From contig NZ_JAIEUI010000001.1 of NCBI RefSeq assembly GCF_022234545.1, positions 186,001 to 250,000 of the forward strand: a stretch of 64,000 nt of DNA, read 5' to 3'. The stretch comes from Paenibacillus piscarius (GTDB lineage: Bacteria; Bacillota; Bacilli; Paenibacillales; Paenibacillaceae). Positions 1 to 9,258 of the stretch are shown piece after piece. Position 1 is the first letter of the stretch. Every line of letters starts with the position of its first letter. A program made the position numbers and the translations under genes. Below the pieces are notes generated by a model that was not told the origin of the DNA, ran no database searches, and was given only the letters and a program-made list of their open reading frames with translations.

Positions 1-80
1 CTCCACATACCCTTTGCCATACTACTAACTCACTCCCACCTAACCCTCGTCTAACTCCGGCCCTATTACGCCCCCCCGCC

Positions 81-872
81 CTACTCCCCCTCCCGCCCCT
101 GCGGCTCTCTGGCGTTCAGCTTCTCCCGGTAGGTCCGGGGAGAGAAGCCGGTCAGCTGCCGGAACTGGCGGCAGAAGTGCTCGACATTCGCGTAGCCGCA
201 GAGCGCGGCGATCTCGGCGATCTTGTGCTGGCCGTAGCCCAGCTTCTCCTTGGCCAGGCGAATGCGGCAGTGAATGACATCCTCCATGCAGGAGATGCCG
301 AAGGTCGATTTGTAGATCGTCTGCAGATAGCCTGCGCTGATATGCAGATGTTCGGCCATGGAGGACACGGTCCAGGGGTAGCCAGGGTTGCTGTATAAGG
401 TCTTGCGCAGCTCCAGCAGATTGTAGTATTGCGGCGTCAGCTTATCCTGGGTCGCCTCCGAGAGCTTGTTGAACAGGAGGCGGAACAGGTAGTCAATGGA
501 CAGCTCGCGGTAATCGTTCTGGAATGAATTCTCCAGGGTCAGCAATTGGAACAGCTGGTGGCAATAGCCGGGGTCGGGCAGCGAGAACGGCTTGGCGATC
601 GGTACCACGCTTTCCGTGATATAAGATTCATCCGCATCGAACCGGACCCAGTCGTTAACGTATTTCTTGGCGCAGGCCCGGTAATAGATGGGGTGGCCCG
701 GCGGATACAGGACTGCCGAGTGAGCGGGGAATTCCTTAAGCTCTCCGTTCACCTCGAATTGCGCCGGGGTCTGGGTCAGAACAAGAAGCCAGGCGTCCAG
801 TCCCTCAGGGATGCTGTAGACGAAGTTCGCAGGATGTGCGGCATCGTATTCCACGTAGTGTATGGTGGGCAT
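81..872 (-). CDS. AraC-family transcriptional regulator
   Basis: This 263-residue protein has an N-terminal cupin-like sugar-sensing half (about residues 1-145) and a C-terminal AraC double helix-turn-helix (about 160-255). The second helix-turn-helix shows the family signature IAEIAALCGYANVEHFCRQF followed by GFSPRTYRE. It probably binds DNA as a ligand-controlled activator in the cytoplasm. The ATG at 872 is preceded by an AAGGAG ribosome site about 7 bases upstream. It is transcribed away from the GH43 gene at 1044 across a 171-bp gap, so it most likely controls that gene. The inducer cannot be read from sequence. The family call is secure and the target is inferred from position. Confidence 0.93.
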   Translation of the reverse strand: MPTIHYVEYDAAHPANFVYSIPEGLDAWLLVLTQTPAQFEVNGELKEFPAHSAVLYPPGHPIYYRACAKKYVNDWVRFDADESYITESVVPIAKPFSLPDPGYCHQLFQLLTLENSFQNDYRELSIDYLFRLLFNKLSEATQDKLTPQYYNLLELRKTLYSNPGYPWTVSSMAEHLHISAGYLQTIYKSTFGISCMEDVIHCRIRLAKEKLGYGQHKIAEIAALCGYANVEHFCRQFRQLTGFSPRTYREKLNAREPQGREGE

Positions 873-920
873 TGGCTTCTCCTTTCTTCGGATAGATCAA
901 ATAATGGTCAGTAAATATCA

Positions 921-949
921 TTGTTAGAATTTCGCTGAATCTCTATAAT
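921..949 (+). promoter_or_regulatory. Sigma-A-type promoter for the GH43 gene
   Basis: TTGTTA at 921-926 and TATAAT at 944-949 are separated by 17 bases, which fits a vegetative promoter. The transcript would have a leader of roughly 85 bases before the ATG at 1044. The site lies in the divergent gap with the AraC gene, where an AraC-type activator would be expected to bind. Confidence 0.6.
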
Positions 950-1043
950 TTGTAGTGAATATGATGATAGTATCTGAAGGCTGACAGAGAATTGAGAGAT
1001 TATTGTTATGAGAAATCATCAATAGAAGAAAGGTTGTTGCTTA

Positions 1044-2858
1044 ATGATACCACAACAGGGCGAAGATCGGAATTATATCCTCTGCTACACCCGGCTGCCG
1101 CAGGAGGATATCGTGTATGCTCCGAAGCTTGCGCATAGTATGCATCTTGCCTGCAGTGCAGACGGCATAAGCTATCAGGCGCTGAACCATAACTCGGGTG
1201 TTCTGTTCGCCAAGGCAACCGAGAATGCAGACGGAACGCTCCGGGCCAAAAGCCTGAAGCAGCCGTACCTCTTCCAGACAGCGGACGGGAGCTTCGGCGT
1301 CATTGCCGTGCGGACGGAGGCTGCAGGTGAACCCGATGAAGAGAGCAAAGGGAAGGTGCTGGTATTCTCATCCGGGGATCTGCTGCAATACACGGAGATT
1401 GGGCTGCTGGAGCTTAAAGCCGATACGTATGTGAGCGATGTTGCGTGCACCTATGACTCTGAGCGTAAGGTGTACGAGATTCACTGGACGGATGAGGACG
1501 GCCAAGGCTATGAGAATACAATCGCCGATATTATGAGGCTGAGGGGCATTTCTGCACCGGAAGAAGCGCAGCCGCTCACGGCAGATACAATATCTACAGA
1601 TATCGAAGGCATTCTGCCGCGCAATGTGATTGCTGTACCCGAAGAGATTGGCCGCAGGCTCCGCTTCAAGCTTACCGTTCCTGAGAATGTGGCCGTGGTG
1701 GTCCCTGACCGGATAAGCGCGGCTTCGCCGGAGGAGCTGAAGGCAGTCCGGGCGACCGCGCTGTACAGCGACGGCACGCAGGCATCCAAGCGGGTGAACT
1801 GGGATACGTCCGCTATCGATTGGGACAAGGCGGGTACCTACAAGATCACGGGTGAGATCCATCAGGACCATTTTGCATTCCCTATTGCACTGAACCGCGC
1901 AGACCCCTGCATTACGAAATGGAAAGGAAAATATTATTTCATCGCGACTAATGATGCGGATAAGGAACATACGCTGTATATGAGGGAAGCGGATACAATT
2001 CCCGGGCTGGTTACCGCAGAGGAAGCCCTGATTCTCGATTCCTCTACCTATGAAGGAATCGGCGGCCTGCTATGGGCGCCGGAATTCCATATCATTGAAG
2101 ACGGGCTGTATATCTTCCATGCGGCTACACCCGGCGAATTCTTCCACGAAGAGTCGCATGTGATGAAGCTCAGCGCGGGCGGAAACCCCATGAACGCTGC
2201 AGACTGGTCCAGACCCCGCCGGGTGGTGAAGAAGGACGGCAGCTATCTGTGTGAAGCGGGTAAGACGATCTCGCTGGATATGACGGTCATCCGCTGGAAC
2301 GGCCAGCTCTACGCTGCATGGTCAGAGCGCCAGTTCCTGCCGGTTGATCTGGGAGCTTGGGTCTATATCGCAACGATTGATCCCAAGGAGCCGTGGAAGC
2401 TGACCAGTGATCCGGTGCTGCTGACCCGCCCGGAATATGGCTGGGCCAATAACCATACGTTTGTGGATGAAGGCCCTTTCGCCCTCTACACCGATGACAA
2501 GCTGTACCTGACCTTTGCCAGTGCGGCGGTGGATGCAACCTATGTCGTCGGTCTGTTGACCGCTGACAAGGGTGCGGATCTGCTGGATATCCGCAGCTGG
2601 ACCAAGGGCAACTATCCGTTGCTGACCTCCAGAAGTGTGCCGGGTGAATATGGTCCGGGTCATAACTCCTATGTGACGGACGATGACGGGGTGATCTGGA
2701 ACGCCTACCATGCGCGGCCGAGCATTGACGGTCCCCGCAGCTCAGGTCTGCGCCGTGTACATTTCGACATTGACGGGGCACCGGTGCTGGATCTCACCGA
2801 AGAGAAGGATCTGAACCCGCAGCTGAAGCAGGTATCTATAGAAGTGAATGTAGGCTAG
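1044..2858 (+). CDS. Glycoside hydrolase family 43-like enzyme with Ig-like domain
   Basis: The 604-residue product has a beta-rich N-terminal region (about 1-175), a bacterial Ig-like segment (about 205-275, containing ATALYSDGTQ and AGTYKITGEI), and a C-terminal five-bladed propeller of GH43 type (about 280-600). Asp287 in NRADPC is the likely general base and Glu476 in VDEGPF the likely general acid. The motif GPGHNSYV is also typical of the family. GH43 enzymes usually remove arabinose or xylose from plant polysaccharides. There is no signal peptide, so it probably acts in the cytoplasm on imported oligosaccharides. An AAAGG site lies 10 bases before the ATG. The exact substrate is not determinable here. 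Confidence 0.85.
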   Translation: MIPQQGEDRNYILCYTRLPQEDIVYAPKLAHSMHLACSADGISYQALNHNSGVLFAKATENADGTLRAKSLKQPYLFQTADGSFGVIAVRTEAAGEPDEESKGKVLVFSSGDLLQYTEIGLLELKADTYVSDVACTYDSERKVYEIHWTDEDGQGYENTIADIMRLRGISAPEEAQPLTADTISTDIEGILPRNVIAVPEEIGRRLRFKLTVPENVAVVVPDRISAASPEELKAVRATALYSDGTQASKRVNWDTSAIDWDKAGTYKITGEIHQDHFAFPIALNRADPCITKWKGKYYFIATNDADKEHTLYMREADTIPGLVTAEEALILDSSTYEGIGGLLWAPEFHIIEDGLYIFHAATPGEFFHEESHVMKLSAGGNPMNAADWSRPRRVVKKDGSYLCEAGKTISLDMTVIRWNGQLYAAWSERQFLPVDLGAWVYIATIDPKEPWKLTSDPVLLTRPEYGWANNHTFVDEGPFALYTDDKLYLTFASAAVDATYVVGLLTADKGADLLDIRSWTKGNYPLLTSRSVPGEYGPGHNSYVTDDDGVIWNAYHARPSIDGPRSSGLRRVHFDIDGAPVLDLTEEKDLNPQLKQVSIEVNVG

Positions 2859-2905
2859 ACCTGCCGGCCGGACCGGCCTTATAATCTATATGAAGCTATG
2901 CAGAT

Positions 2906-2956
2906 GGAACCCTTGACCCGTGATTATACTGGCCGGGGGTTCCTTTGTTTTCGTTT
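2906..2956 (+). terminator. Terminator-like hairpin after the GH43 gene
   Basis: GGAACCC (2906-2912) pairs with GGGTTCC (2937-2943) and is followed by the T-rich run TTTGTTTT. A smaller GC-rich inverted repeat, GGCCG/CGGCC, lies just upstream at about 2865-2878. The hairpin separates the GH43 unit from the response regulator at 3025. The loop is long, so the strength is uncertain. Confidence 0.5.
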
Positions 2957-3024
2957 GGTCCTCCGTCCACAACCAGGCGGACGGGCCGGGCAGCCAACCA
3001 TTATAACAGAGGAGTGAATCCGGC

Positions 3025-4590
3025 ATGTACGGAATAATCATTGTTGACGACGAGGTGTTTGTCCGCAAAGGCCTGATCGGGATGATTGACTGGGCGGGAA
3101 GCGGCTTCGAGATTACCGGCGAGGCGGATGACGGGGAGGATGCGCTGGAGCTGATCCGTGCGAAGCGGCCGCAGCTGGTGATCACCGACATCCGTATGCC
3201 GATCCTGGACGGCATCGGTCTGATTGAAGCGGTGACGGAGGAGCAGCTCGGCACCAAATTCATTATTATCAGCGGATATAATGATTTCCGGTATGCCCAG
3301 CAGGCTGTACGTTACGGTGTACTGGATTATGTGCTAAAGCCGGTGGATGAGCACGAGATTGTGAAAGCGCTTCATAAATTCCGCGAGGAGTTCTCGGCCC
3401 GGCAGCAGCTCCAGGACCGGCTCCAGCTTCATGAAGGGGAGAAGCGGATGGAGGCCTTGCTCCGGGGGGAACCCCTGGACGCTGTGCTGGAGGACTGGGA
3501 GCAGCAGTGGACGGCTGCGGGGGCGACACAGTTCACCTATGTCCTGCTGGAGGTCAACAATGTGTTCCCCTGGAGCGGTCGGCAGCTGCCGGGCAAGGCG
3601 GAGCTGAAGGAGTCCATCCGGCAGGAGGTCGGCGGAATCACTGCCGAGCCGCCCCTTGTCTATGAGCACCGGCGCTTCTTCGGCTTCATTGTGCCGGAGC
3701 ACTATCTGCGGCAGCATGGCGGAGAGCTGCGCAGCTTCCTGGCGGAGTGTCTTAGCCGGCTCTGCGGACGCCTGGATATACAGGCCGCAACATATGCAGG
3801 CCAGCCTGTCAGCACGCTTAAGGAGCTGAAGCATTCTTATACCTCAGCCAAGGAGACCGCTGAGTTCAAATACGCCAGACCCGCACAGCAAATTCTTACG
3901 TATGCGGATATTGCCGGGCTTGAGCTGAAGTACATCCACCCCGGCAATGAGGTGTTCCGGGCCTGGATGGAGGCGATCGAAGAGAATAACACCGTAGCGC
4001 TTCTTGCGGCCCTTGACCGGCTGTTCGCGGAATTCCGGGAGCAGCTGGTCTCTAAGGAAGCGATGAAGGCGGCTGCCGTTCAGTGCGTCCATAGCGTGCT
4101 GCACACCATCCGCAGCTTGAAGGGCGATGAGAAGCGGCTCGCCAGCCTGGTCCCGATGATGAACTGGTACGATCACAATATCACCCTGGATGAGCTGCGC
4201 TCTTTGTTCGAAGTCTTCTCGCTGGAGGCGGCAGAGCTGATTCAAGGTCTGTACCAGAGCTATGGCACCGGCGGCTTGCACAGAATCAAGTCCTATGTGG
4301 ACCGGAACTTCCATGAGAATCTGAACCTGAAGCAGATTGCGGGCCAATTCTATATGAATTCAGCCTACCTGGGCCAGGTATTCAGGAAGAACTATGGCCT
4401 GTACTTCAACGAATATCTGCTCCAGCTGCGGATTACAGAAGCCAAGAAGCTGCTGCGGCAGACCGATCTGCGGATCTATGAGATTGCCGAGCAGGTCGGC
4501 TTCAGGAATGCCGATTATTTCGTTACCCAGTTCGAGAAGCTGGAGCAGAGCACGCCTACCGAATACCGAAACCGGATGGGCCACCGTTAA
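3025..4590 (+). CDS. YesN-type response regulator (REC plus AraC helix-turn-helix)
   Basis: The 521-residue protein has an intact receiver domain (about 1-120) with acidic pair Asp8/Asp9, phosphoacceptor Asp55 in TDIRMP, Ser83 and Lys105 in LKP. A long middle region links it to a C-terminal AraC-type DNA-binding domain (about 420-515, containing YEIAEQVGFRNADYFVTQFE). Phosphorylation by the kinase encoded 18 bases downstream should activate transcription of nearby sugar-uptake genes, most obviously the cassette starting at 6454. The regulator at 46536 shares many of the same motifs, so the two look like paralogues. Its leader carries a second hairpin, CCGTCC/GGACGG, near 2963-2983. Confidence 0.93.
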   Translation: MYGIIIVDDEVFVRKGLIGMIDWAGSGFEITGEADDGEDALELIRAKRPQLVITDIRMPILDGIGLIEAVTEEQLGTKFIIISGYNDFRYAQQAVRYGVLDYVLKPVDEHEIVKALHKFREEFSARQQLQDRLQLHEGEKRMEALLRGEPLDAVLEDWEQQWTAAGATQFTYVLLEVNNVFPWSGRQLPGKAELKESIRQEVGGITAEPPLVYEHRRFFGFIVPEHYLRQHGGELRSFLAECLSRLCGRLDIQAATYAGQPVSTLKELKHSYTSAKETAEFKYARPAQQILTYADIAGLELKYIHPGNEVFRAWMEAIEENNTVALLAALDRLFAEFREQLVSKEAMKAAAVQCVHSVLHTIRSLKGDEKRLASLVPMMNWYDHNITLDELRSLFEVFSLEAAELIQGLYQSYGTGGLHRIKSYVDRNFHENLNLKQIAGQFYMNSAYLGQVFRKNYGLYFNEYLLQLRITEAKKLLRQTDLRIYEIAEQVGFRNADYFVTQFEKLEQSTPTEYRNRMGHR

Positions 4591-4608
4591 GGCCAGGAGG
4601 ACTGCTGC

Positions 4609-6351
4609 ATGAAGCTGTTAAATAACATCCGGCTCAGGGACAAAATGTTCCTGGTCTATTTCCTCGGCGTCATCGCCCCGCTCCTTATAACCAATATCAT
4701 CTTCTACAACATCATTACCGGCAATGTGCGGGAGCAGCGGATCAAGGACATCGACCTTGCGGTCGAGCAGATCAAGAACGAGTTCCGGCTGATGGTCGAC
4801 CAGGCGGTCGGGCTGTCCTCCTATTTCTATGCCGACTACAAAACCAATGAAGTGCTCAATATTGATTTTACGCAGACAGAAGATTATGTAGAGGCCTATG
4901 ATCTCTATTTGCGCTCCACGCTGAACAACTACTCCCCGTTCTCCTCCTCGCTGCAGAACAAGACCCTCTATGTAGATAATCCCACCCTGCTGAATTCGGG
5001 GAACATCGGACTCCTGTCTGGCGAGATCCGCGAGACCGGCTGGTATAAGCAGTGGATGCAGGGAGCATCGTCTCAGCCAATGTTTGTGCGGATTGACGCC
5101 GCAGACGGCCGCTTCGAGTCCTTCTCCGTGCTAAGGCGGATGGACTACTTTGCGGACCGGATGGACAAGGAGAAGCTGGTGAAGATTGATTTCAAGACGA
5201 TCGATCTGATGGAGGTGTTCGCCAATCTGAATGTGCAGGGAGATGTGTATCTGGTGGGACCCGGGGGCCAGATTGAGTATACGACGAACCCCTCCATCAA
5301 TTGGAAAAGCGGTGAGAAGCTGCTCTACGCCTCGCTGAAGTCCGATCATGTCATCCGGTTCGAGAAGGAGTACGGGAGCATCAGCTACCTGTCCGGCTGG
5401 AAGATTGCAGGCACGATTAACGAGAATGAGATTATCAGGGAGGTGCTGAAATCCCGCCATTTCATCCTGTGGTCGGCCTGCCTGATGATGATCATTCCCA
5501 CTGTCATTATTCTGTTTATCACCCGGTCGGTGAATCTAAGAATAATTGAAATTCTGCGGCATATGAAAAAGGTGAAAACCCAGCAGTTCCAGACCATCAT
5601 GCACGGGGAGTCACGCGATGAGATCGGCCAGCTGACCCTCGAGTTCAACAGTATGATCATGCAGATCAAGACACTGATCAATGATGTATACCTGACCGAG
5701 ATTCAGAAGAAATCGCTGGAGCTGGAGCGGCGGAAGGCACAGCTCAATGCGCTGCAGAGCCAGATTAATCCCCACTTCCTGTTCAACGCGCTGGAGACGA
5801 TCCGGATGCGCAGCCTGCTCAAGCACGAGAACGAGACCGCCAAAATCATCCAGAGCATGGCGATGATCCTGCGCAGCTCGCTGACCTGGAGCAAGGAATG
5901 GGTGAGCGTGGAAGAGGAGCTCGGCTTCATCCTGTGCTTCCTGGACATCCAGAAATACCGGTTCGAAGACAAGCTCAGCGTTCAGATTGAGGTGCAGCCG
6001 GAAGCACGCATATGTATTGTGCCCAAGATGGTGTTTCTCCCCTTCGTGGAGAATGCCAGCATTCATGGTATCGAGCCGCTCAAGAAGGGCGGAACCATGG
6101 ACATCCGCATTGCAGTGGAGGGGGCGGAGGTGGTGTTCACGGTGCAGGATAACGGGATTGGCATGAGCAGCGAGCAGGTGGATAAGCTGTACAGTTACCT
6201 GAAGCTGGACGGAATTATCGGTGAACGGATCGGTATCCAGAATGTCATCTACAGAGTCAAAATGCTGTACGGCGAGCAGGTCACCTTCAACGTGGACAGC
6301 AGCCCGGGCGAAGGGACAAGGATTGAGCTGAGGATTCCGCAGAAACCATAG
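4609..6351 (+). CDS. YesM-type membrane sensor histidine kinase
   Basis: This 580-residue kinase has two transmembrane segments (about 15-37 and 285-308) enclosing an extracellular sensor region, then a HAMP linker. The His_kinase dimerisation motif QINPHFLFN carries the likely phosphorylated His389. The ATP-binding domain shows the N-box FVENASIHGI and the G1 box DNGIGM. It should sense extracellular sugar, possibly through the binding protein, and phosphorylate the regulator encoded directly upstream. AGGAGG lies 8 bases before the ATG and the two genes are clearly cotranscribed. Confidence 0.93.
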   Translation: MKLLNNIRLRDKMFLVYFLGVIAPLLITNIIFYNIITGNVREQRIKDIDLAVEQIKNEFRLMVDQAVGLSSYFYADYKTNEVLNIDFTQTEDYVEAYDLYLRSTLNNYSPFSSSLQNKTLYVDNPTLLNSGNIGLLSGEIRETGWYKQWMQGASSQPMFVRIDAADGRFESFSVLRRMDYFADRMDKEKLVKIDFKTIDLMEVFANLNVQGDVYLVGPGGQIEYTTNPSINWKSGEKLLYASLKSDHVIRFEKEYGSISYLSGWKIAGTINENEIIREVLKSRHFILWSACLMMIIPTVIILFITRSVNLRIIEILRHMKKVKTQQFQTIMHGESRDEIGQLTLEFNSMIMQIKTLINDVYLTEIQKKSLELERRKAQLNALQSQINPHFLFNALETIRMRSLLKHENETAKIIQSMAMILRSSLTWSKEWVSVEEELGFILCFLDIQKYRFEDKLSVQIEVQPEARICIVPKMVFLPFVENASIHGIEPLKKGGTMDIRIAVEGAEVVFTVQDNGIGMSSEQVDKLYSYLKLDGIIGERIGIQNVIYRVKMLYGEQVTFNVDSSPGEGTRIELRIPQKP

Positions 6352-6392
6352 TTTTCAAAGGAGAAGCCATAATTTCGCGGGTAACGGCGAAT

Positions 6393-6406
6393 TGAAAACG
6401 CTTTTA
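6393..6406 (+). promoter_or_regulatory. cre-like site (CcpA) before binding-protein gene
   Basis: TGAAAACGCTTTTA matches the Bacillus cre consensus TGWNANCGNTNWCA at 13 of 14 positions, with T instead of C near the end. It overlaps TATACT (6405-6410), a possible -10 element, 48 bases before the start codon at 6454. Binding by CcpA would repress the importer when a preferred sugar is present. CcpA itself is not in the window. Confidence 0.5.
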
Positions 6407-6453
6407 TACTGGAAGAGTATTACATCATGCATACAAAAGGGGGAGTAAAAGCA

Positions 6454-8172
6454 ATGCGCAAAACCAAGAGATTCTGGCTTCTCAGTCTCACGGCAATCCT
6501 CTCATTATCGATGATTACTGCATGCTCCGGCACCAATAACAAGACGAAGGAGGCCACGGGGAAGACGGAGCCGTCCAGCTCGGCTGCTGCCACTGCGACG
6601 GCGGAAGCCAAGCAGGATAAGGTGACCTTCAAAATCTTCAACGGGGTAGCCGGCTCAAAGGACGGAAACACGAACCAGACGACGATCGGCAAGCTGCTGG
6701 AGGATCAGACGGGTGTGAATTTCAAGCTGGAATTCGTCGTGGGCGACCTGAACACTAAGATCGGAACGATGATTGCCGCCAATGATTACCCGGATGTGCT
6801 GATCCCGGATGCCGCGATTGAGGAAGTGCTGAATGCCGGCGCGTTCATTCCGCTGGATGACCTGATTGAGGAGCATGGCCCGAATATCAAGCGGGTATAC
6901 GGCAAATCGCTGAACCAGATGCGGTCCAAGGACGGTAAAATCTACTTCCTGCCGATTGCCGCGCAGGTGAATGACTTCATTCCTGAGCCGGAGGCGGGAG
7001 CGGGCTTCTGGGTCCAGCGCCGGGTGCTGGAGGAAGCAGGCTATCCGAAGATCAAAACCCTGGATCAATATATAGAGCTGATCAAGAATTACCGCGACAA
7101 GCATAAGGATGAGAATCTGACCGGGATGGTCTCCCTGACGCATGACTGGAGATTCTTCGCCACCTCGAACCCGCCGATGCATCTGATGGGCTACCCCAAC
7201 GACGGTAACGTTACTGTAGATACCAACACCTGGGAAGCCAAAACCTATGCCGGTGCAGAGTCCACCAAAAAGTGGCTGAAGGCGCTGAATGACCTCAATG
7301 CCGCCGGTCTGTTCGATAAAGCCTCCTTCGTCGATAACTATGACCAGTATATTGCCAAATTAACCTCCCACAAGGTGCTCGGCTTCTTCGACTACCGCTG
7401 GCAGGTCGACAATGCGCTCAATGTGCTGAAGGATGCCGCCCGCAAAGACCCTTCACTGGACGGTTATAAATACTTCCCGCTGCCGGTCACCTTTGACGAA
7501 GGCACGCCGGATGCCTACCTTGATCCTCCAGGAGGGCTCGTTACCAACCGCGGAATCGGGATTACAGTCAGCGCCAAAGATCCGGTCCGCATCATCCAGT
7601 TCTTCGACAACATGCTGACCGAAGAGAACCAGACGCTGATGTCCTGGGGCATCAAGGGCGAGACGTATGAAGTGAATGAACAAGGCCGTTACTACCGGAC
7701 GCAGGAGCAGATCGACAAGATTGACGAGCCGTTCAGAGAGAGCTTCGGCTTCAAGTATTTCAGCTGGAACTGGCCGATGTATAATGCCACCTCTACCCTG
7801 GCCGACGGCAATGCCAAGAATGTCGCCAGCCAGCCGGAAGTGTTCCAGATGACCCTCACCGACAAGGATAAGTTCATTCTGGAGAAATACGGCGTACAGA
7901 CCTACAGCCAATTGTTCGCTGAACCGGTGCCGCGTCCATACTTCCCGGCCTGGGGCTTCGCCAAGGAGCAGAATTCGCCGGAGCAGCTATGGGAAGCGAG
8001 CAAGGATGAGCTGACGAAGAAGTATTTCCCTAAGCTCGTATTGACCACCCCGGACAAATTCGATTCCGTCTGGGAGGAATATATGAAGGAATTCGGCAAG
8101 CTCGATACAGCCGGTTACGAGAAATGGACGACAGAGCAGGTCAAAGCGAAGGTTGAACTGGCGAACCAATAA
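6454..8172 (+). CDS. Sugar ABC transporter binding lipoprotein (LplA-like)
   Basis: The 572-residue protein begins with a lipoprotein signal peptide ending at Cys24 (MITAC), followed by a Ser/Thr/Ala-rich linker. The rest is a type-1 extracellular solute-binding fold of the large LplA-like class found with YesM/YesN systems. I prefer the ATG at 6454 because AAGGGGGAG lies 8 bases before it. An in-frame ATG at 6427 has no good ribosome site and would add nine residues before the charged signal-peptide start. It should deliver an oligosaccharide to the permeases encoded at 8265 and 9259. It shares extended motifs with the protein at 49956 (for example GAFIPLDDLI and GPNIKRVYG). The substrate is unknown. 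Confidence 0.92.
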   Translation: MRKTKRFWLLSLTAILSLSMITACSGTNNKTKEATGKTEPSSSAAATATAEAKQDKVTFKIFNGVAGSKDGNTNQTTIGKLLEDQTGVNFKLEFVVGDLNTKIGTMIAANDYPDVLIPDAAIEEVLNAGAFIPLDDLIEEHGPNIKRVYGKSLNQMRSKDGKIYFLPIAAQVNDFIPEPEAGAGFWVQRRVLEEAGYPKIKTLDQYIELIKNYRDKHKDENLTGMVSLTHDWRFFATSNPPMHLMGYPNDGNVTVDTNTWEAKTYAGAESTKKWLKALNDLNAAGLFDKASFVDNYDQYIAKLTSHKVLGFFDYRWQVDNALNVLKDAARKDPSLDGYKYFPLPVTFDEGTPDAYLDPPGGLVTNRGIGITVSAKDPVRIIQFFDNMLTEENQTLMSWGIKGETYEVNEQGRYYRTQEQIDKIDEPFRESFGFKYFSWNWPMYNATSTLADGNAKNVASQPEVFQMTLTDKDKFILEKYGVQTYSQLFAEPVPRPYFPAWGFAKEQNSPEQLWEASKDELTKKYFPKLVLTTPDKFDSVWEEYMKEFGKLDTAGYEKWTTEQVKAKVELANQ

Positions 8173-8192
8173 GAGGATGACGGGAGAGGCCG

Positions 8193-8215
8193 GACCTGCA
8201 CCGCCGGTGCCGGTC
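8193..8215 (+). other. Intercistronic stem-loop between binding protein and permease genes
   Basis: GACC-t-GCACC pairs with GGTGC-c-GGTC around a GCC loop, and a short TTT follows. In maltose-type operons such hairpins lower read-through into permease genes or protect the upstream message. That role is inferred here. Confidence 0.5.
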
Positions 8216-8264
8216 TTTCCCCGTTACCGCCTGGCCGCCCGGTGTCTGGAAGGAGAGAATTCAG

Positions 8265-9242
8265 ATGGATAATAATACAGTACCAGCCATGCCCCGGCAG
8301 GCGGCGAGCAAGGAGCAGCCGGGCCGGATCAAGCTGTTCTTCAGGAAGCTGTACCAGCAGCGTGCTTTGGCTGTGATGTCGGTTCCTTTTCTGATCTGGC
8401 TGGTTGTATTCAAATATTTGCCGTTATGGGGCTGGAGCATTGCCTTTCAGGATTATAAGCCGGCCAAGAAGTTCATGGAGCAGACCTGGATCGGCTTCGA
8501 GCATTTCAAATTTCTGTTCGGTGACGACCGGTTCCTGCGCGTACTGCGCAATACGCTGGCGATGAGCTCGATTAATCTGTTTTTTGGTTTTGTCACCGCG
8601 ATCACCCTGGCCTTGCTGTTGAACGAGGTACGCAATATCGCCTTCAAGCGGGTTGTGCAGACGGTCAGCTATCTGCCGCATTTCATCTCCTGGGTCGTCG
8701 CGGCAAGCATTATTCAGACCACACTGTCACCGGACGGCACCATTAACCAGCTGCTGGTGGGACTCGGCTTCATCGACCGCGGCAATGAGATTCTGTTCCT
8801 GGGCATCCCGGAGTACTTCTGGACCATCTTCGGCGCAAGCTCCGTTTGGAAGGATATCGGCTGGAACACCATTGTCTATCTGGCGGCCATGACCACGATT
8901 GACCCGACGCAATACGAGGCTGCCGAGATCGACGGCGCGAACCGCTTCAAGAAAATGATCTACGTCACGCTCCCGGGCATCAAATCGGTTGTGATTGTCC
9001 TGCTGATTATGAATATCGGTTATCTGCTGGAATCGGGATTCGAGCCACAGTATCTGCTGGGCAACGGCATGAATGTGGATTATTCCGAGAACATTGATAT
9101 TTTCGTCCTGAAATACGGTATCGCCCAGAGCAATTTCTCCCTGTCCATCGCAGCGGGCATGTTCAAGACCGTCGTCAGCTTCATTCTGCTGTTCATGGCG
9201 AATAATGCCGCGAAGCGCATGGGCGAAGCAAGGCTGTACTAA
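8265..9242 (+). CDS. Sugar ABC transporter permease (LplB-like)
   Basis: The 325-residue integral membrane protein has a cytosolic N-terminus and about six hydrophobic segments. It carries the EAA loop that docks the ATPase, seen as EAAEIDGANRF followed by TLPG. A good AGGAG lies 9 bases before the ATG. It pairs with the permease at 9259 to form the channel for the binding protein at 6454. No ATPase gene accompanies it. Residues such as FKYLPLWGWSIAFQDYKPAK place it in the LplB/PROTEIN-dependent subgroup, and a close paralogue lies at 51724. Confidence 0.93.
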   Translation: MDNNTVPAMPRQAASKEQPGRIKLFFRKLYQQRALAVMSVPFLIWLVVFKYLPLWGWSIAFQDYKPAKKFMEQTWIGFEHFKFLFGDDRFLRVLRNTLAMSSINLFFGFVTAITLALLLNEVRNIAFKRVVQTVSYLPHFISWVVAASIIQTTLSPDGTINQLLVGLGFIDRGNEILFLGIPEYFWTIFGASSVWKDIGWNTIVYLAAMTTIDPTQYEAAEIDGANRFKKMIYVTLPGIKSVVIVLLIMNIGYLLESGFEPQYLLGNGMNVDYSENIDIFVLKYGIAQSNFSLSIAAGMFKTVVSFILLFMANNAAKRMGEARLY

Positions 9243-9258
9243 AAAAGGAGGTGTAGGT

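Noticed and set aside
1..80. C-rich opening stretch as a possible gene end
   Set aside because: No frame of useful length ends here. The strand is simply G-poor.
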